From contig JAKBBK010000006.1 of NCBI GenBank assembly GCA_021808525.1, positions 17,477-81,476 of the forward strand: a stretch of DNA of 64,000 nucleotides, read 5' to 3'. Shown here in pieces: positions 27,906 to 37,148 of the stretch (positions are counted from its first letter, which is position 1; every line of letters begins with the position of its first letter). The notes under the pieces were generated by a model, which was not told the origin of the DNA, ran no database searches, and worked only from the letters and a program-made list of their open reading frames with translations. The DNA is from Pseudomonadota bacterium (GTDB lineage Bacteria; Pseudomonadota; Gammaproteobacteria; Burkholderiales; Burkholderiaceae_C). A program made the position numbers and the translations under genes.

Positions 27906-29057
27906 TCAGACTCCCACGCCCAGACGCTCGCGCAGGCGAACCCCGAGCAGGCTGCCGGCGAAGGCGCAGGCGAACCAGACCCACCCGTGCAGGGAACCGG
28001 TCGCGATGCCCGAGAAATAGGCCCCCACGTTGCATCCGAAGGCCAGGCGCGAGCTGTAGCCCATCAGCAGCCCGGCCGCGATCGAGGCCACCCAGGCCCT
28101 GGGCGGCACGCGCAGCCTGGGGCACAGGCGGCCGCCGCGTTGCGCGGCCAGCAAGGCGCCGAACAGCATGCCCAGGTCGGTGATGCTGGTGTTGTCGGCC
28201 AGCACGCTGGCATGCAACTGGGCCTGCTGCACCGGCAGGCCGTAGAAGGCGTTGTGCGAAAGGTTCACGCCGAGAGCCTGCACGATCTTCGCGCCCCACA
28301 GGCCCAGGCCGTAGACGATGCCCCAGGGCTGCCCGGCCACGACCAGGTTGAGCGCGCCCAGCACGCCCAGAGCGACCGCGGCGATCCAGACCGCCGAGCC
28401 CTTCCAACGCCGCGGCGAGCCGGGGCGCCGCAGGCGCCACAGCAGCGCCGCCAGCAGGGCCAGCACGCCGAGCTGCAGCGCCAGGGTTCCCGCCGCGCCC
28501 AGGCGATGCACCAGGGAGACCGGCGGCAGCGCGCCCAGGCTCAGCCAGGCCGGCAGTTGCGCCGACCCGGCGAAACTGCCGAACACGAAGGCCGGCAGCA
28601 CGGCCAGGCTCACCGGATGCCCGAGCCCCGCCTTGTACAAGGTGCCCGAACCACAGCCGTCGGCGATCTGCATGGAGGCGCCGAACACGAAGGAGCCGAT
28701 CAGCAGGCTCCAGGACAAGGGCCCGTCGGCTCCCTGCAGTTCGGGATGCGCGGCCAGCAGGGGCACGCTCAGCACCATGCACACGGCGATGGCCAGGAAC
28801 TGGGCCAGCAGGCCCGTGGGGTCGCGATGGGTGATCCACACCCGCCATCCGGTCGTGAACCCGAAGCTGCCGGCGGCCAGCGCCACGCCCAGTCCCACGC
28901 CGATGCACCAGAGCAGGCCCTGGCGCCAACCCACCAGCCAGGTGGTGGCGAGGAAGCCGACGGCCGCCAGGGCGAGCAGCAGCGCCTGGGTGGAACGCGC
29001 GCCCGGGCTGCGTGCCGCGCTCAGCGGGAATGCCAGGTCTGCTTGAGTTGCGCCCAT
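27906..29057 (-). CDS. YeeE/YedE family transporter, thiosulfate (TsuA) type
   Basis: Inner-membrane protein of 383 residues with about nine hydrophobic helices. Two conserved cysteine motifs lie in pseudo-symmetric halves: ADGCGSGTLYKAG and LAFGCNVGAYFSGIATGSLHG. In TsuA such cysteines relay thiosulfate through the pore, so thiosulfate or a related sulfur species is the probable substrate. It overlaps the preceding rhodanese gene by 37 bases, which gives strong functional linkage. ATG 29057 (MGATQAD) is the natural start; the track frame reaching 30026 is an artefact. Confidence 0.9.
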   Translation of the reverse strand: MGATQADLAFPLSAARSPGARSTQALLLALAAVGFLATTWLVGWRQGLLWCIGVGLGVALAAGSFGFTTGWRVWITHRDPTGLLAQFLAIAVCMVLSVPLLAAHPELQGADGPLSWSLLIGSFVFGASMQIADGCGSGTLYKAGLGHPVSLAVLPAFVFGSFAGSAQLPAWLSLGALPPVSLVHRLGAAGTLALQLGVLALLAALLWRLRRPGSPRRWKGSAVWIAAVALGVLGALNLVVAGQPWGIVYGLGLWGAKIVQALGVNLSHNAFYGLPVQQAQLHASVLADNTSITDLGMLFGALLAAQRGGRLCPRLRVPPRAWVASIAAGLLMGYSSRLAFGCNVGAYFSGIATGSLHGWVWFACAFAGSLLGVRLRERLGVGV

Positions 29058-30112
29058 AGTTGATCGCTGCGGGAAGGAACGTGGGTCATCGGCTCGTCGT
29101 GACGCGACCAGTCGACCATGGAGCCGGGGTACAGGCGCACCCCCGGCCGGTGCAGGAGTTCGGACAGGACGAACCAGTTGGTGGCCGCCCAGTGCCCGGT
29201 GTTGCAGAAGGAGATGGTCTGCCGGGCCTGTTGCTCCTGCGCCGGCAGGCCGCTGGCGATGGCGCGCAGCACGGCGGGTGCGGGAAGCGCGCCGCCGCCT
29301 TGGGGGAACCAGCGCAGGTTGTTGAAGTCCACCGAGCCGGCGATGGTACCCGGCGCCACGGCCGCCGGAGCCTTGGCCTTGCCTTGCCAGAAGGCGACGG
29401 GGCGCGCGTCGAGCAGCACCCGCGAGGCCTCGGGCGCGCGCGTGGCCTGCAGCACCTGCGCGCGCGTGGCCAGCAGCGCGGCGTCCGGATGCGCCACGAA
29501 ATGCGAGGGCACGATCCGCGGCGTCGCGGTCTGCAGCCCGCCCAGTCCGGCGTCCTTCCAGGACTGCATGCCGCCGTTGAGTATCGACAAATGACCCATG
29601 CCCAGCCATTTCAGGGTCCAGTACACGCGGGCCGGAGCGCCGAAATCGCTGGGATTGTCCCCGGCGGACACCAGCACCACCTGGTCCGTGTCGCGCAGGC
29701 CGAGGCTGCGCACGAGTCGCACGAAACCCTCCACGGGCAGCAGCTTGCCGGGGTTGTCGGCGCCCGAGCGCCAGCGCGCGTAGGGGGCGTTCACCGCGCC
29801 GGGCAGGTGGCCGGCGGCATAGGCGTCGGGGTCGCGCAGGTCGACGATGCGCAGCGCAGCACCCTGCCGCAGCAGGGCCTGCAGCTGCGCCGGCTGCAGC
29901 AGCGGGCCCGGCGCCTGGGCCTGCGTGGATACGCCAGCCCGGGCGCCCGGGTCCGCGGGAGCCGCGCCGGAGGGCTGGCTCAAGGCCCAGGAGGCCATCG
30001 CGACCGCCGTCGCGAGCAGGCGCCACAGGCGACGGCGGGATTCGCCGGGGGATGTTCGAAGGGCAGATCCGCGAGGAGAAGACGCGCGAGAGGAGGACGC
30101 AAACAGGTTCAT
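29021..30112 (-). CDS. exported rhodanese-type sulfurtransferase
   Basis: Two-domain sulfurtransferase of 363 residues. The N-terminus has a long basic leader and a hydrophobic stretch (LWRLLATAVAMASWALSQPSG), so it is probably exported. The first rhodanese domain (RIVDLRDPDAYAAGHLPGAVNAPY) is inactive-type, and the second carries the catalytic cysteine in ISFCNTGHWA. Such enzymes move sulfane sulfur between thiosulfate, thiols and cyanide. It overlaps the YeeE transporter and is its likely periplasmic partner. ATG 30112 is favoured; a GTG at 30130 is an alternative, and neither has a clear ribosome site. Confidence 0.88.
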   Translation of the reverse strand: MNLFASSSRASSPRGSALRTSPGESRRRLWRLLATAVAMASWALSQPSGAAPADPGARAGVSTQAQAPGPLLQPAQLQALLRQGAALRIVDLRDPDAYAAGHLPGAVNAPYARWRSGADNPGKLLPVEGFVRLVRSLGLRDTDQVVLVSAGDNPSDFGAPARVYWTLKWLGMGHLSILNGGMQSWKDAGLGGLQTATPRIVPSHFVAHPDAALLATRAQVLQATRAPEASRVLLDARPVAFWQGKAKAPAAVAPGTIAGSVDFNNLRWFPQGGGALPAPAVLRAIASGLPAQEQQARQTISFCNTGHWAATNWFVLSELLHRPGVRLYPGSMVDWSRHDEPMTHVPSRSDQLWAQLKQTWHSR

Positions 30113-30161
30113 CGCGACATTCTGATACACGCCTGCGCGTGAACGAAGGACACTTTTCGCA

Positions 30162-30190
30162 TTCGCTTATGACCCGTGGAAATAAGCGAA
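30162..30190. promoter_or_regulatory. 9-base inverted repeat before the sulfurtransferase operon
   Basis: TTCGCTTAT, an 11-base spacer, ATAAGCGAA: perfect arms centred 64 bases before the sulfurtransferase ATG. It is a likely operator for a dimeric repressor. The spacing resembles ArsR-family sulfide/sulfane-sulfur sensors, but the regulator is not in the window. Confidence 0.55.
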
Positions 30191-30206
30191 CCCGGCCCCG
30201 GGGTCT

Positions 30207-31592
30207 TCAGTACCGACCGGTCCCCCCAGCCAGGGCGATGAACAGGCGCGCGACGACCCCGACCAGGGGGCGGGTCCACCACGCCACGCGCTGGCGCAGA
30301 CGGGCATGGTCGATGGGCAGGGACCAGTGCAATTGCTCGTGGACATGGCGCGCCAGGACGGCGGCGAATCCGGCGTCCCGCACCACCACGTTGGCTTCGC
30401 GGTTCACCAGCAGCGACAGCGGATCGATGTTGGAACTTCCCACCGTGGCCCAGGCCTCGTCGATCACGGCCACCTTGCCGTGCAGGTAGGCACGCTGGTA
30501 TTCATGGATGCGCACGCCGGCGTCGATCAGCTCGCGGTACAAGGCCTGCGCGGCCCAGGCCGCGGCCCGGTAGTCCACCCGACCCTGCAGCAGCAGGGTC
30601 ACCCGGACGCCGCGCAGCGCGGCCGCCTTCAGGCTTTCGCGAAAAGCCTGCCCGGGGTAGAAGTACGGACACACGAGCAGCACGGATTGCCGGGCCTCGT
30701 CGATGGCCTGGATGTAGCAGTGCTCGATGGAGCGACGGCGCAGCAGGTTGTCGCGCAGCACCAGGGCGGCGCGCTGCGATGCGGCCCCGCCGGCGCAGGA
30801 TGACACCGCGGCCGGCACCGCCGCCGCCACGCGGGCGGCGCGACGCCCGCGCAGACCCGGAAACACGCCGGCGGCCCGCAGCTCTTCCAGGTAGCGGCGG
30901 CGCTGTTCCTGCGAGCCCAGCAGCCGCGGGCCGGGCGCACGACGCAGGCCGCGCTGCACGCTGCCCGTGGCCACCGTACGCAGCCACAGCCGGCGCATGC
31001 TGCGCAGCACCTGAGCCACCACCGGCCCCTGCACGCGCACCGCGTAGTCCAGGCGCGGCTGTTCGCTCCAGCCGTGATGGATGTCGTAGCGGTCGTCGAT
31101 GAGGTTGATGCCGCCGACAAAGGCCACGCGCGAGTCGACCACGCACATCTTGCGGTGCAGGCGCCTCCAGTGACCGCGTTGCAGCAGGTCGATCCAGCGC
31201 CGCCACGGCCGGTACACCATGAATTCCACGCCCGCCGCCTCGAAACGATGGCGCAGCGTGGGAATGGATCGATTCGAGCCCAGCCCGTCGACCAGCACCC
31301 GCACCTGTACCCCGCGACGCGCCGCCGCGATCAGGGCCTCGGCCAGCTCCAGGCCCGTCGAGTCGTCGTGAAAGATGTAGGTCTCCACCCAGATGCTGCT
31401 GCGCGCCTCGCTCCAAGCCTGGCGCAGCGCCGGGAACAGGCTTTGGCCCAGGGGCAGCAGCTCGATGCAATTGCCGTCGCGCCAGGGCGTGCGCAGCGGC
31501 GCTCCCTCGGCGCCGCTGCCTTCGCGCAGCGCGCGCAGATTGCGCCGCCACCACGCGCGCAGCCGTCTGCGCCGCGTGCTGCTGCTAGCCAT
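30207..31592 (-). CDS. clsB: cardiolipin synthase ClsB
   Basis: Phospholipase-D-superfamily enzyme of 461 residues that makes cardiolipin from phosphatidylglycerol or phosphatidylethanolamine at the inner membrane. Two HKD motifs are intact: HRKMCVVD and HGKVAVID, each followed by the usual GGxN/GSxN segment (GGINLIDDRYD; GSSNIDPLS). There are no N-terminal transmembrane helices, which fits ClsB rather than ClsA. The start overlaps the end of the EEP-phosphatase gene by eight bases. The same pair, EEP protein plus ClsB, occurs in E. coli (ybhP-clsB), which supports the call. Confidence 0.94.
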   Translation of the reverse strand: MASSSTRRRRLRAWWRRNLRALREGSGAEGAPLRTPWRDGNCIELLPLGQSLFPALRQAWSEARSSIWVETYIFHDDSTGLELAEALIAAARRGVQVRVLVDGLGSNRSIPTLRHRFEAAGVEFMVYRPWRRWIDLLQRGHWRRLHRKMCVVDSRVAFVGGINLIDDRYDIHHGWSEQPRLDYAVRVQGPVVAQVLRSMRRLWLRTVATGSVQRGLRRAPGPRLLGSQEQRRRYLEELRAAGVFPGLRGRRAARVAAAVPAAVSSCAGGAASQRAALVLRDNLLRRRSIEHCYIQAIDEARQSVLLVCPYFYPGQAFRESLKAAALRGVRVTLLLQGRVDYRAAAWAAQALYRELIDAGVRIHEYQRAYLHGKVAVIDEAWATVGSSNIDPLSLLVNREANVVVRDAGFAAVLARHVHEQLHWSLPIDHARLRQRVAWWTRPLVGVVARLFIALAGGTGRY

Positions 31593-32472
31593 GGGCGGCG
31601 CGCAGCGCCGCGCCCCTGCCCAGCACGCGAGGCGCGTCCTGCGGCAGCGCGGTCAGGTCGACCAGCAGCGGCGCATGGTCGGAAAGCCGCGCCCAGTCGG
31701 CGCCCCAGCCCAGGCCCAGGCCGTGGGCGGCGAAGCCGCGCACGTAGATGCGGTCCAGCGGCATCAGGGGCAGCCACGCGGGAAAGGTCCGCGTGCGATG
31801 GTGCCAGCGCGGACGGCGCGCGTCGACGCTCGCCGAGGCGCGGGCCGACACGTCGAGCAGCCCGGAGGCCGCGAGTTCGGCGCCGAGCTCGCCGCGCCAG
31901 TCGTTGAAGTCGCCGCCCACGATCACCGGCTCCTGCGCCGGCACCTGGCGCGCGAGATATTCGGCCAGGCGCTCGATCTGGCGCTTGCGCCCTCCGCGGA
32001 ACAGGCCGAAATGCACCACCACGCAATGCAGCACCTGCGGCTGCGCCACGCCCGCGCTGCCCTGCGGCAGGGCCAGGCGCACGTGCAGCAGTCCGCGTTG
32101 CTCGAAGCGGTGGTCCGACACGTCCTCGTGCGACACGCCCAGGATCGGGAACCGCGACAGCAGCGCGTTGCCATGCTCGCCATGCCGGGTGCGCGCGTTG
32201 GTGTGATAGGCGGCGAACATGCCCAGGCCCTGGCCCAGCAGTTCGTGCTGCGGCTGCTCGGGCCATCCGGCCAGGCGCAGCGCGTGGCGCCGGTGCTCGA
32301 ACTGCACCTCCTGCAGCAGCACGAGGTCGGCGTCCAGGCTGCGCAGTCCTTCCTGCAGGGCGTGGATGCGCAGGCGCTTGGCCGGCCCCATGCCCAGCAC
32401 ACCCTTGTGGATGTTGTAGGAGGCCACGCGCAGCGCCTGCGGCCATGGGCGTACGGGAGTGCGCGCGTGCAT
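31585..32472 (-). CDS. endonuclease/exonuclease/phosphatase family protein (YbhP type)
   Basis: Metal-dependent phosphodiesterase-fold protein of 295 residues. Motifs: SYNIHKGVLGMG with the metal-binding Asn, DLVLLQEVQ with the catalytic Glu, VVVHFGLFRGGRKRQ, GGDFNDW and the final LSDHAPLLVDL with the Asp-His pair. The substrate is unknown; the constant pairing with clsB suggests a phospholipid-linked role (inference). ATG 32472 overlaps the nudB stop (TGATG), so translation is coupled. There is no signal peptide. Confidence 0.9.
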   Translation of the reverse strand: MHARTPVRPWPQALRVASYNIHKGVLGMGPAKRLRIHALQEGLRSLDADLVLLQEVQFEHRRHALRLAGWPEQPQHELLGQGLGMFAAYHTNARTRHGEHGNALLSRFPILGVSHEDVSDHRFEQRGLLHVRLALPQGSAGVAQPQVLHCVVVHFGLFRGGRKRQIERLAEYLARQVPAQEPVIVGGDFNDWRGELGAELAASGLLDVSARASASVDARRPRWHHRTRTFPAWLPLMPLDRIYVRGFAAHGLGLGWGADWARLSDHAPLLVDLTALPQDAPRVLGRGAALRAAHG

Positions 32473-32927
32473 CAGCCCGGCCCCCGTCGCAGGCGCCGCG
32501 GCAACTGCTCGATGGCCTGCGCGTTCGAGGCGGAAAAGCAGCGCGCCGCGGCCTCGCGCCAGGGCAGCCATTGCCAGGCGCGATGTTCGCGCTCGGCCAG
32601 GCGCACCGGGGTGCCCTCGGGCACCTCCAGGCTGAACACATGCTCGACGTTCTTCCACACCCCGGGGGCGTAGCGATGGCGCCAGCGGGGGTAGATCTCG
32701 TACTCGTTGGCCAGATGCCAGTCGCGCAGCCCGTGGCCGGCGAGGATGCCGGTCTCCTCGGCCACCTCGCGCGCCGCCGCCTCGGCCAGGGGCTCGTCGG
32801 CGAAATCCACGCTGCCCGTGACGCTTTGCCAGAACCCGGGCTGCGCCGCGCGCTCGATCAACAGCACGTGCAGCCGCGGGTCGTGGATCACCACGAGCAC
32901 CGACACCGGCAGCTTGGGCGCCGGCAC
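32472..32927 (-). CDS. nudB: dihydroneopterin triphosphate pyrophosphatase NudB
   Basis: Nudix hydrolase of 151 residues that removes pyrophosphate from dihydroneopterin triphosphate, an early folate step. The Nudix box is GSVDFADEPLAEAAAREVAEETGIL, and the surrounding FWQSVTG and YPRWRHRYAPGVWKNVEHVFSL are typical of NudB. The start is taken as GTG 32927, which has a GAGGAGG site at the end of aroG and gives the usual length; the track start at 33053 lies deep inside aroG. It is coupled at both ends. Confidence 0.9.
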   Translation of the reverse strand: MPAPKLPVSVLVVIHDPRLHVLLIERAAQPGFWQSVTGSVDFADEPLAEAAAREVAEETGILAGHGLRDWHLANEYEIYPRWRHRYAPGVWKNVEHVFSLEVPEGTPVRLAEREHRAWQWLPWREAAARCFSASNAQAIEQLPRRLRRGPG

Positions 32928-32931
32928 GGCC

Positions 32932-34050
32932 TCAGCCCCCTCCTCGCCGCGCGCGCACGCAGGCGGCGAGATCGTGCAACAGGGCCAGGGAATCCTCCCA
33001 GCCCAGGCAGGCGTCGGTGATCGAGACTCCTTCGCGCAGCGCCTGTCCGGCACGCAGCTCCTGGCGGCCTTCGTGCAGGTGGCTCTCCACCATCACGCCG
33101 ACGATGCGCCGCTCGCCCGAGGCGATGCGACGCCCGATGTCGGCGGCCACCTCGATCTGGCGCCGCGGCTGCTTGGACGAGTTGGCATGCGAGCAGTCGA
33201 TCATCACCTGCTCGCGCAGCCCGGCGCGGCGCAGCACCTCGCAGGCCGCGTCGACCGCCGCGGCGTCGTAATTGGGCTGGCGTCCGCCGCGCAGGATGAC
33301 GTGGCAATCGGCGTTGCCGCGGGTCTCGAAGATCGCGGCCACGCCCATCTTGGTCATGCCCATGAAGGCATGCGGGGCGCCGGCGGCCACCACCGCGTCG
33401 GAGGCCACCTGCACGCCGCCGTCGGTACCGTTCTTGAAGCCCACCGGGCAGGACAGCCCCGAGGCCAGCTGCCGGTGGCTCTGGCTCTCCGTGGTGCGCG
33501 CGCCGATGGCGCCCCAGGCGATGAGGTCGCTGAAGTACTGCGGCGACAGCAGGTCGAGGAATTCGGTGCCGGCGGGCAGCCCCATCTCGCCGATCTGCAG
33601 CAACAGTTCGCGCGCGCGGCGCAGGCCCTCGTTGATGCGAAAGCTGCCGTCCAGGCGCGGATCGTTGATGAAGCCCTTCCAGCCCACCGTGGTGCGGGGC
33701 TTCTCGAAGTACACCCGCATCACCGGCAGCAGCGCGTCCTCCAGACCGGCGCGCGCTTCGCGCAGGCGCGCCGCGTACTCCAGGGCCTGCGCGGAATCGT
33801 GAATGGAACAGGGCCCGATGACCACGATCAGGCGGTCGTCGTCGCCACGCAGCACGCGCGCGATGTCGGTGCGCGCCTGCTCCACCAGTTGTTCCACCGC
33901 CGGTGTCACCGCCAGTTCCTCCAGCAGCACCGCCGGGGACACCAGCGCGCGCACGGCGGCGATGCGGGTATCGTCGATGCGCGTGGTGTCCAGCGTGGCC
34001 TCGGCCCGGCCTGCCTCGCTGTCGTGCCGGGGGTCGTCGATGCGGGTCAT
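32932..34050 (-). CDS. aroG: 3-deoxy-7-phosphoheptulonate (DAHP) synthase, AroG/F/H class
   Basis: First enzyme of the shikimate pathway, 372 residues: condenses phosphoenolpyruvate with erythrose 4-phosphate. Class I motifs are present: VIGPCSIHD with the metal-binding Cys, MRVYFEKPRTTVGWKGF, GARTTESQSHRQLASG, and IDCSHANSSKQ near the C-terminus. The N-terminal extension (RIDDTRIAAVRALVSPAVL) is the feedback-control segment, so aromatic amino acid inhibition is likely, but which amino acid cannot be told. It is 16 bases after aspS and ends four bases before the GTG of nudB. Confidence 0.96.
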   Translation of the reverse strand: MTRIDDPRHDSEAGRAEATLDTTRIDDTRIAAVRALVSPAVLLEELAVTPAVEQLVEQARTDIARVLRGDDDRLIVVIGPCSIHDSAQALEYAARLREARAGLEDALLPVMRVYFEKPRTTVGWKGFINDPRLDGSFRINEGLRRARELLLQIGEMGLPAGTEFLDLLSPQYFSDLIAWGAIGARTTESQSHRQLASGLSCPVGFKNGTDGGVQVASDAVVAAGAPHAFMGMTKMGVAAIFETRGNADCHVILRGGRQPNYDAAAVDAACEVLRRAGLREQVMIDCSHANSSKQPRRQIEVAADIGRRIASGERRIVGVMVESHLHEGRQELRAGQALREGVSITDACLGWEDSLALLHDLAACVRARRGGG

Positions 34051-34066
34051 GGCGGGGGTGCGGGGT

Positions 34067-35863
34067 TCAGGCCGGGGTGCTCTGGCGCAGGCGGATGTGC
34101 AATTCGCGCAGCTGGCGCTCGTCCACCGGGCTCGGGGCGTCGGTGAGCAGGCACTGCGCGCGCTGGGTCTTCGGGAAGGCGATGACGTCGCGGATGCTGG
34201 CGGCGCCGGTCATCATGGTGACGATGCGGTCCAGCCCGAAGGCGATGCCGCCATGCGGCGGCGCCCCGTACTGCAGCGCGTCGAGCAGGAAGCCGAACTT
34301 GGCCCGCGCCTCCTCCTCGCCGATGCCCAGCGCGGTGAACACCTTGCGCTGCATCTCGGCGCGGTGGATGCGCACCGAACCGCCGCCGATCTCCCAGCCG
34401 TTGAGCACCATGTCGTAGGCCTTCGCCAGGCAGCGTCCGGGATCGCTGGCCAGGTAGTCGACATGCTCGTCCTTGGGAGCGGTGAAGGGATGATGGCAGG
34501 CCACCCAACGCTGCTCGTCGTCGTCGAATTCGAACATCGGGAAGTCCACCACCCACAGCGGCTTCCAGGCATCCTCGAACAGCCCGCCGGCGCGCCCGAA
34601 GTCGCTGTGGCCGATTTTCACGCGCAAGGCCCCCAGCGCGGCGTTGACCACCTTGGCGCGGTCGGCTCCGAACAGCAGCAGGTCGCCGTCGCGCGCGCCG
34701 CTGCGTTCCAGCAGCGCCGCGATCGCCGCGTCGTGCAGGTTCTTCACGATCGGCGACTGCAGGCCGTCACGCCCGCGGGCGATCTCGTTGACCTTGATCC
34801 ATGCCAGGCCCTTGGCGCCGTAGATCTTCACGAAATCGGTGTACGCGTCGATGTCGCTGCGGCTGATCTGGCTGCCGCCGGGCACGCGCAGGGCCACCAC
34901 GCGCCCGTCGGCCAGCGCGGCCGCCGAGCTGAACACCTTGAACTCGACGTCGCGCATGACATCGGTCAGTTCGGTGAACTCCAGGCGCACCCGCAGGTCG
35001 GGCTTGTCCGAGCCGAAGCGCGCCATCGCCTCCGAGTAGGGCATCACCGGGAAGGGATCGGCCAGGCGCACTCCCAGCACGTCGGCGAACACGCCGCGGA
35101 TCATCGGCTCGAACAGGCCGCGGATCTCGTTCTCGTCCAGGAAGGAGGTCTCGCAGTCGATCTGCGTGAACTCGGGCTGGCGGTCGGCGCGCAGGTCCTC
35201 GTCGCGGAAGCACTTGGTGATCTGGTAGTAGCGATCGAAGCCCGACACCATGAGCATCTGCTTGAACAGCTGGGGCGACTGCGGCAGGGCGAAGAACTGG
35301 CCGGCGTTGACCCGGCTGGGCACCAGATAGTCGCGCGCGCCTTCCGGCGTGCTCTTGGTGAGCATCGGAGTCTCGATGTCGATGAAACCCTGCGCGTCCA
35401 GGTAGCGGCGCACCGCCATCGACACGTTGTAGCGCAGCTTGAGGTTGTGCTGCATCTGGGGGCGCCGCAGATCCAGCACCCGATGGGTCAGGCGCGTGGT
35501 CTCGGACAGGTTGTCGTCATCGAGCTGGAAGGGCAGCGCCGCCGAGGGGTTGAGCACCTGCAGCTCATGACACAGCACCTCGACCTTGCCCGAGCCCAGC
35601 GAAGCGTTCTCGGTGCCCTGCGGGCGGGCACGCACCAGGCCGCGCACCTGCACGCAGTACTCGTTGCGCACGCCCTCGGCCACGGCGAACATGTCGGCCC
35701 GGTCGGGGTCGCAGACCACCTGCACCAGACCCTCGCGATCGCGCAGGTCGATGAATATCACACCGCCATGGTCGCGGCGCCGCTGCACCCAGCCGCACAG
35801 GCTGATGGTTTGTCCGAGCAGGGCTTCGGTGACGGCGCCCAGGGTATGGCTGCGTAGGGTCAT
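34067..35863 (-). CDS. aspS: aspartyl-tRNA synthetase
   Basis: Class II tRNA synthetase of 598 residues, the bacterial AspRS length with the GAD insertion. N-terminal OB fold ([23 protein letters not shown]), motif 2 [19 protein letters not shown], and motif 3 [15 protein letters not shown] are clear. Whether it also charges tRNA-Asn is not decided by the residues I can judge; finding gatCAB or asnS elsewhere would settle it. It is read after the DUF502 gene, in the fmdB-to-clsB operon. Confidence 0.97.
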   Translation of the reverse strand: MTLRSHTLGAVTEALLGQTISLCGWVQRRRDHGGVIFIDLRDREGLVQVVCDPDRADMFAVAEGVRNEYCVQVRGLVRARPQGTENASLGSGKVEVLCHELQVLNPSAALPFQLDDDNLSETTRLTHRVLDLRRPQMQHNLKLRYNVSMAVRRYLDAQGFIDIETPMLTKSTPEGARDYLVPSRVNAGQFFALPQSPQLFKQMLMVSGFDRYYQITKCFRDEDLRADRQPEFTQIDCETSFLDENEIRGLFEPMIRGVFADVLGVRLADPFPVMPYSEAMARFGSDKPDLRVRLEFTELTDVMRDVEFKVFSSAAALADGRVVALRVPGGSQISRSDIDAYTDFVKIYGAKGLAWIKVNEIARGRDGLQSPIVKNLHDAAIAALLERSGARDGDLLLFGADRAKVVNAALGALRVKIGHSDFGRAGGLFEDAWKPLWVVDFPMFEFDDDEQRWVACHHPFTAPKDEHVDYLASDPGRCLAKAYDMVLNGWEIGGGSVRIHRAEMQRKVFTALGIGEEEARAKFGFLLDALQYGAPPHGGIAFGLDRIVTMMTGAASIRDVIAFPKTQRAQCLLTDAPSPVDERQLRELHIRLRQSTPA

Positions 35864-35941
35864 GATCGGGAAGGAAGACTTTGGCGATGCCGAAAGGAAT
35901 GTCGGGAGACTTGCGGGGCGCGAGAACGCCGGGATGGCGGC

Positions 35942-36580
35942 TCAGCGCGACGGGGCCTGCGCGGAGGGGGGCGGCGCGACCACTCCCATGGAGATCACGT
36001 ATTTGAGCGCTTCGTCGACACTCATCGACAACTCCACCACTTCGGCCTTGGGCACCATGAGGAAAAAGCCCGAGGTCGGATTGGGCGTGGTGGGCACGTA
36101 CACGCTGATGTGCTCGCCTGGAAGCTGCTGCGCGACCTCGCCGCCGGGAACCCCGGTGACGAAGGCGATGGTCCAGCTGCCCGCGCGGGGGTACTGCACC
36201 ATCACCGCCTGACGGAAGGCGTTGCCGGTGCTCGAGAACAGGGTGTCGGAAACCTGCTTGACGCTGCTGTAGATGCTCTTGACGATGGGAATGCGCGCGA
36301 TCACCGCATCCCATTGGCGCAGCCACCATTGCCCGACGATGTTGGCCACCAGCAGGCCGGTGAGCAGGATGGCCGCGATCACCACGATCACGCCCAGCCC
36401 CGGGGTGCTCGCCAGCTTGTCCAGCAAGGGCTGCAGCGGCGGCGCGACGGCATCCAGCGCGCCGACCACGGCGCGGAAGATGCCGTCGAACACCGACAGC
36501 AGCTGCCACAACACCCAGATGGTGATGGTCAGCGGCAGCCAGACCAGCAATCCGGCGACGAACAGGTTTTTCAGGCGCAT
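35942..36580 (-). CDS. DUF502 membrane protein
   Basis: Protein of 212 residues with two transmembrane helices, LFVAGLLVWLPLTITIWVLWQLL and GVIVVIAAILLTGLLVANIVGQW, and a mainly beta soluble domain (VMVQYPRAGSWTIAFVTG, ISVYVPTTPNPTSGFFLMVP). These motifs define DUF502, whose role is unknown; it occurs next to aspS and fmdB across Burkholderiales. ATG 36580 is used; the track frame to 37024 is out of frame with fmdB. It lies between fmdB and aspS in the same operon. Confidence 0.92.
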   Translation of the reverse strand: MRLKNLFVAGLLVWLPLTITIWVLWQLLSVFDGIFRAVVGALDAVAPPLQPLLDKLASTPGLGVIVVIAAILLTGLLVANIVGQWWLRQWDAVIARIPIVKSIYSSVKQVSDTLFSSTGNAFRQAVMVQYPRAGSWTIAFVTGVPGGEVAQQLPGEHISVYVPTTPNPTSGFFLMVPKAEVVELSMSVDEALKYVISMGVVAPPPSAQAPSR

Positions 36581-36638
36581 GCGCAGCTTTCGCGCGACAA
36601 CGGCGGTTGGAGGCGGCGGCGCGCGCCGATCGGGAGGA

Positions 36639-36935
36639 TCAGTGGCAGGCGCAGGAGGCACCGCAGGACGCGGCGGGAGCGGACTCGCTCGCCGTCGTCG
36701 CGGCGGCCGCGCCCGCGCCGGCCGCGGCCTTGCCGGCGGTGGAACTGCCGGAGCCTCCCTTGAAGTCGGTCGCGTACCAGCCGGAGCCCTTGAGCTGGAA
36801 GCCCGCGGCGGTGACCTGCTTGTGCAGGGCGGCGGCGCCGCAGGCAGGGCAATCGCGCAGCGGCGCGTCCGAAACCTTCTGCAGAGCGTCCAGGCTGTGT
36901 CCGCAGGACTCGCAGCGGTATGCGTAGATGGGCAT
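36639..36935 (-). CDS. FmdB-family zinc-ribbon protein
   Basis: Small putative regulator of 98 residues. It starts MPIYAYRCESCGHSLDALQKVSDAPL and the zinc ribbon is made by CESC and CPAC. The second half is low complexity (Gly/Ala/Ser) and ends in SCGASCACH, a Cys-rich tail that may add another metal site. FmdB proteins are thought to regulate amide or other gene expression, but the evidence is thin. AGGAG lies 7 bases before ATG 36935. It is the first gene of the leftward operon that includes DUF502, aspS, aroG, nudB, the EEP gene and clsB. Confidence 0.92.
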   Translation of the reverse strand: MPIYAYRCESCGHSLDALQKVSDAPLRDCPACGAAALHKQVTAAGFQLKGSGWYATDFKGGSGSSTAGKAAAGAGAAAATTASESAPAASCGASCACH

Positions 36936-37076
36936 GACGAACTCCTGATGCGAAATACGCTCGCCCGACGGCATCGCGGGCTGGGGCCGACCTTGTATAT
37001 GGAGGGGATTCGCGCGGGCTTCAAGACCGTGCGAGCACCGCCGCGCCTCGCGGCCGGCGGTGCAAGATTCGTGCCG

Positions 37077-37082
37077 ATTATA
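37077..37082 (-). promoter_or_regulatory. -10 box of the fmdB-aspS-clsB operon
   Basis: Perfect TATAAT on the minus strand, giving a leader of about 135 bases for fmdB. No convincing -35. The gap 36936-37148 holds nothing else recognised. Confidence 0.5.
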
Positions 37083-37148
37083 GGGAAAACACTGCGGGCC
37101 AGCGAGGTTCCGGACCCCCGTGCCCCCCACGGCCCGGCCGCGACCCCG

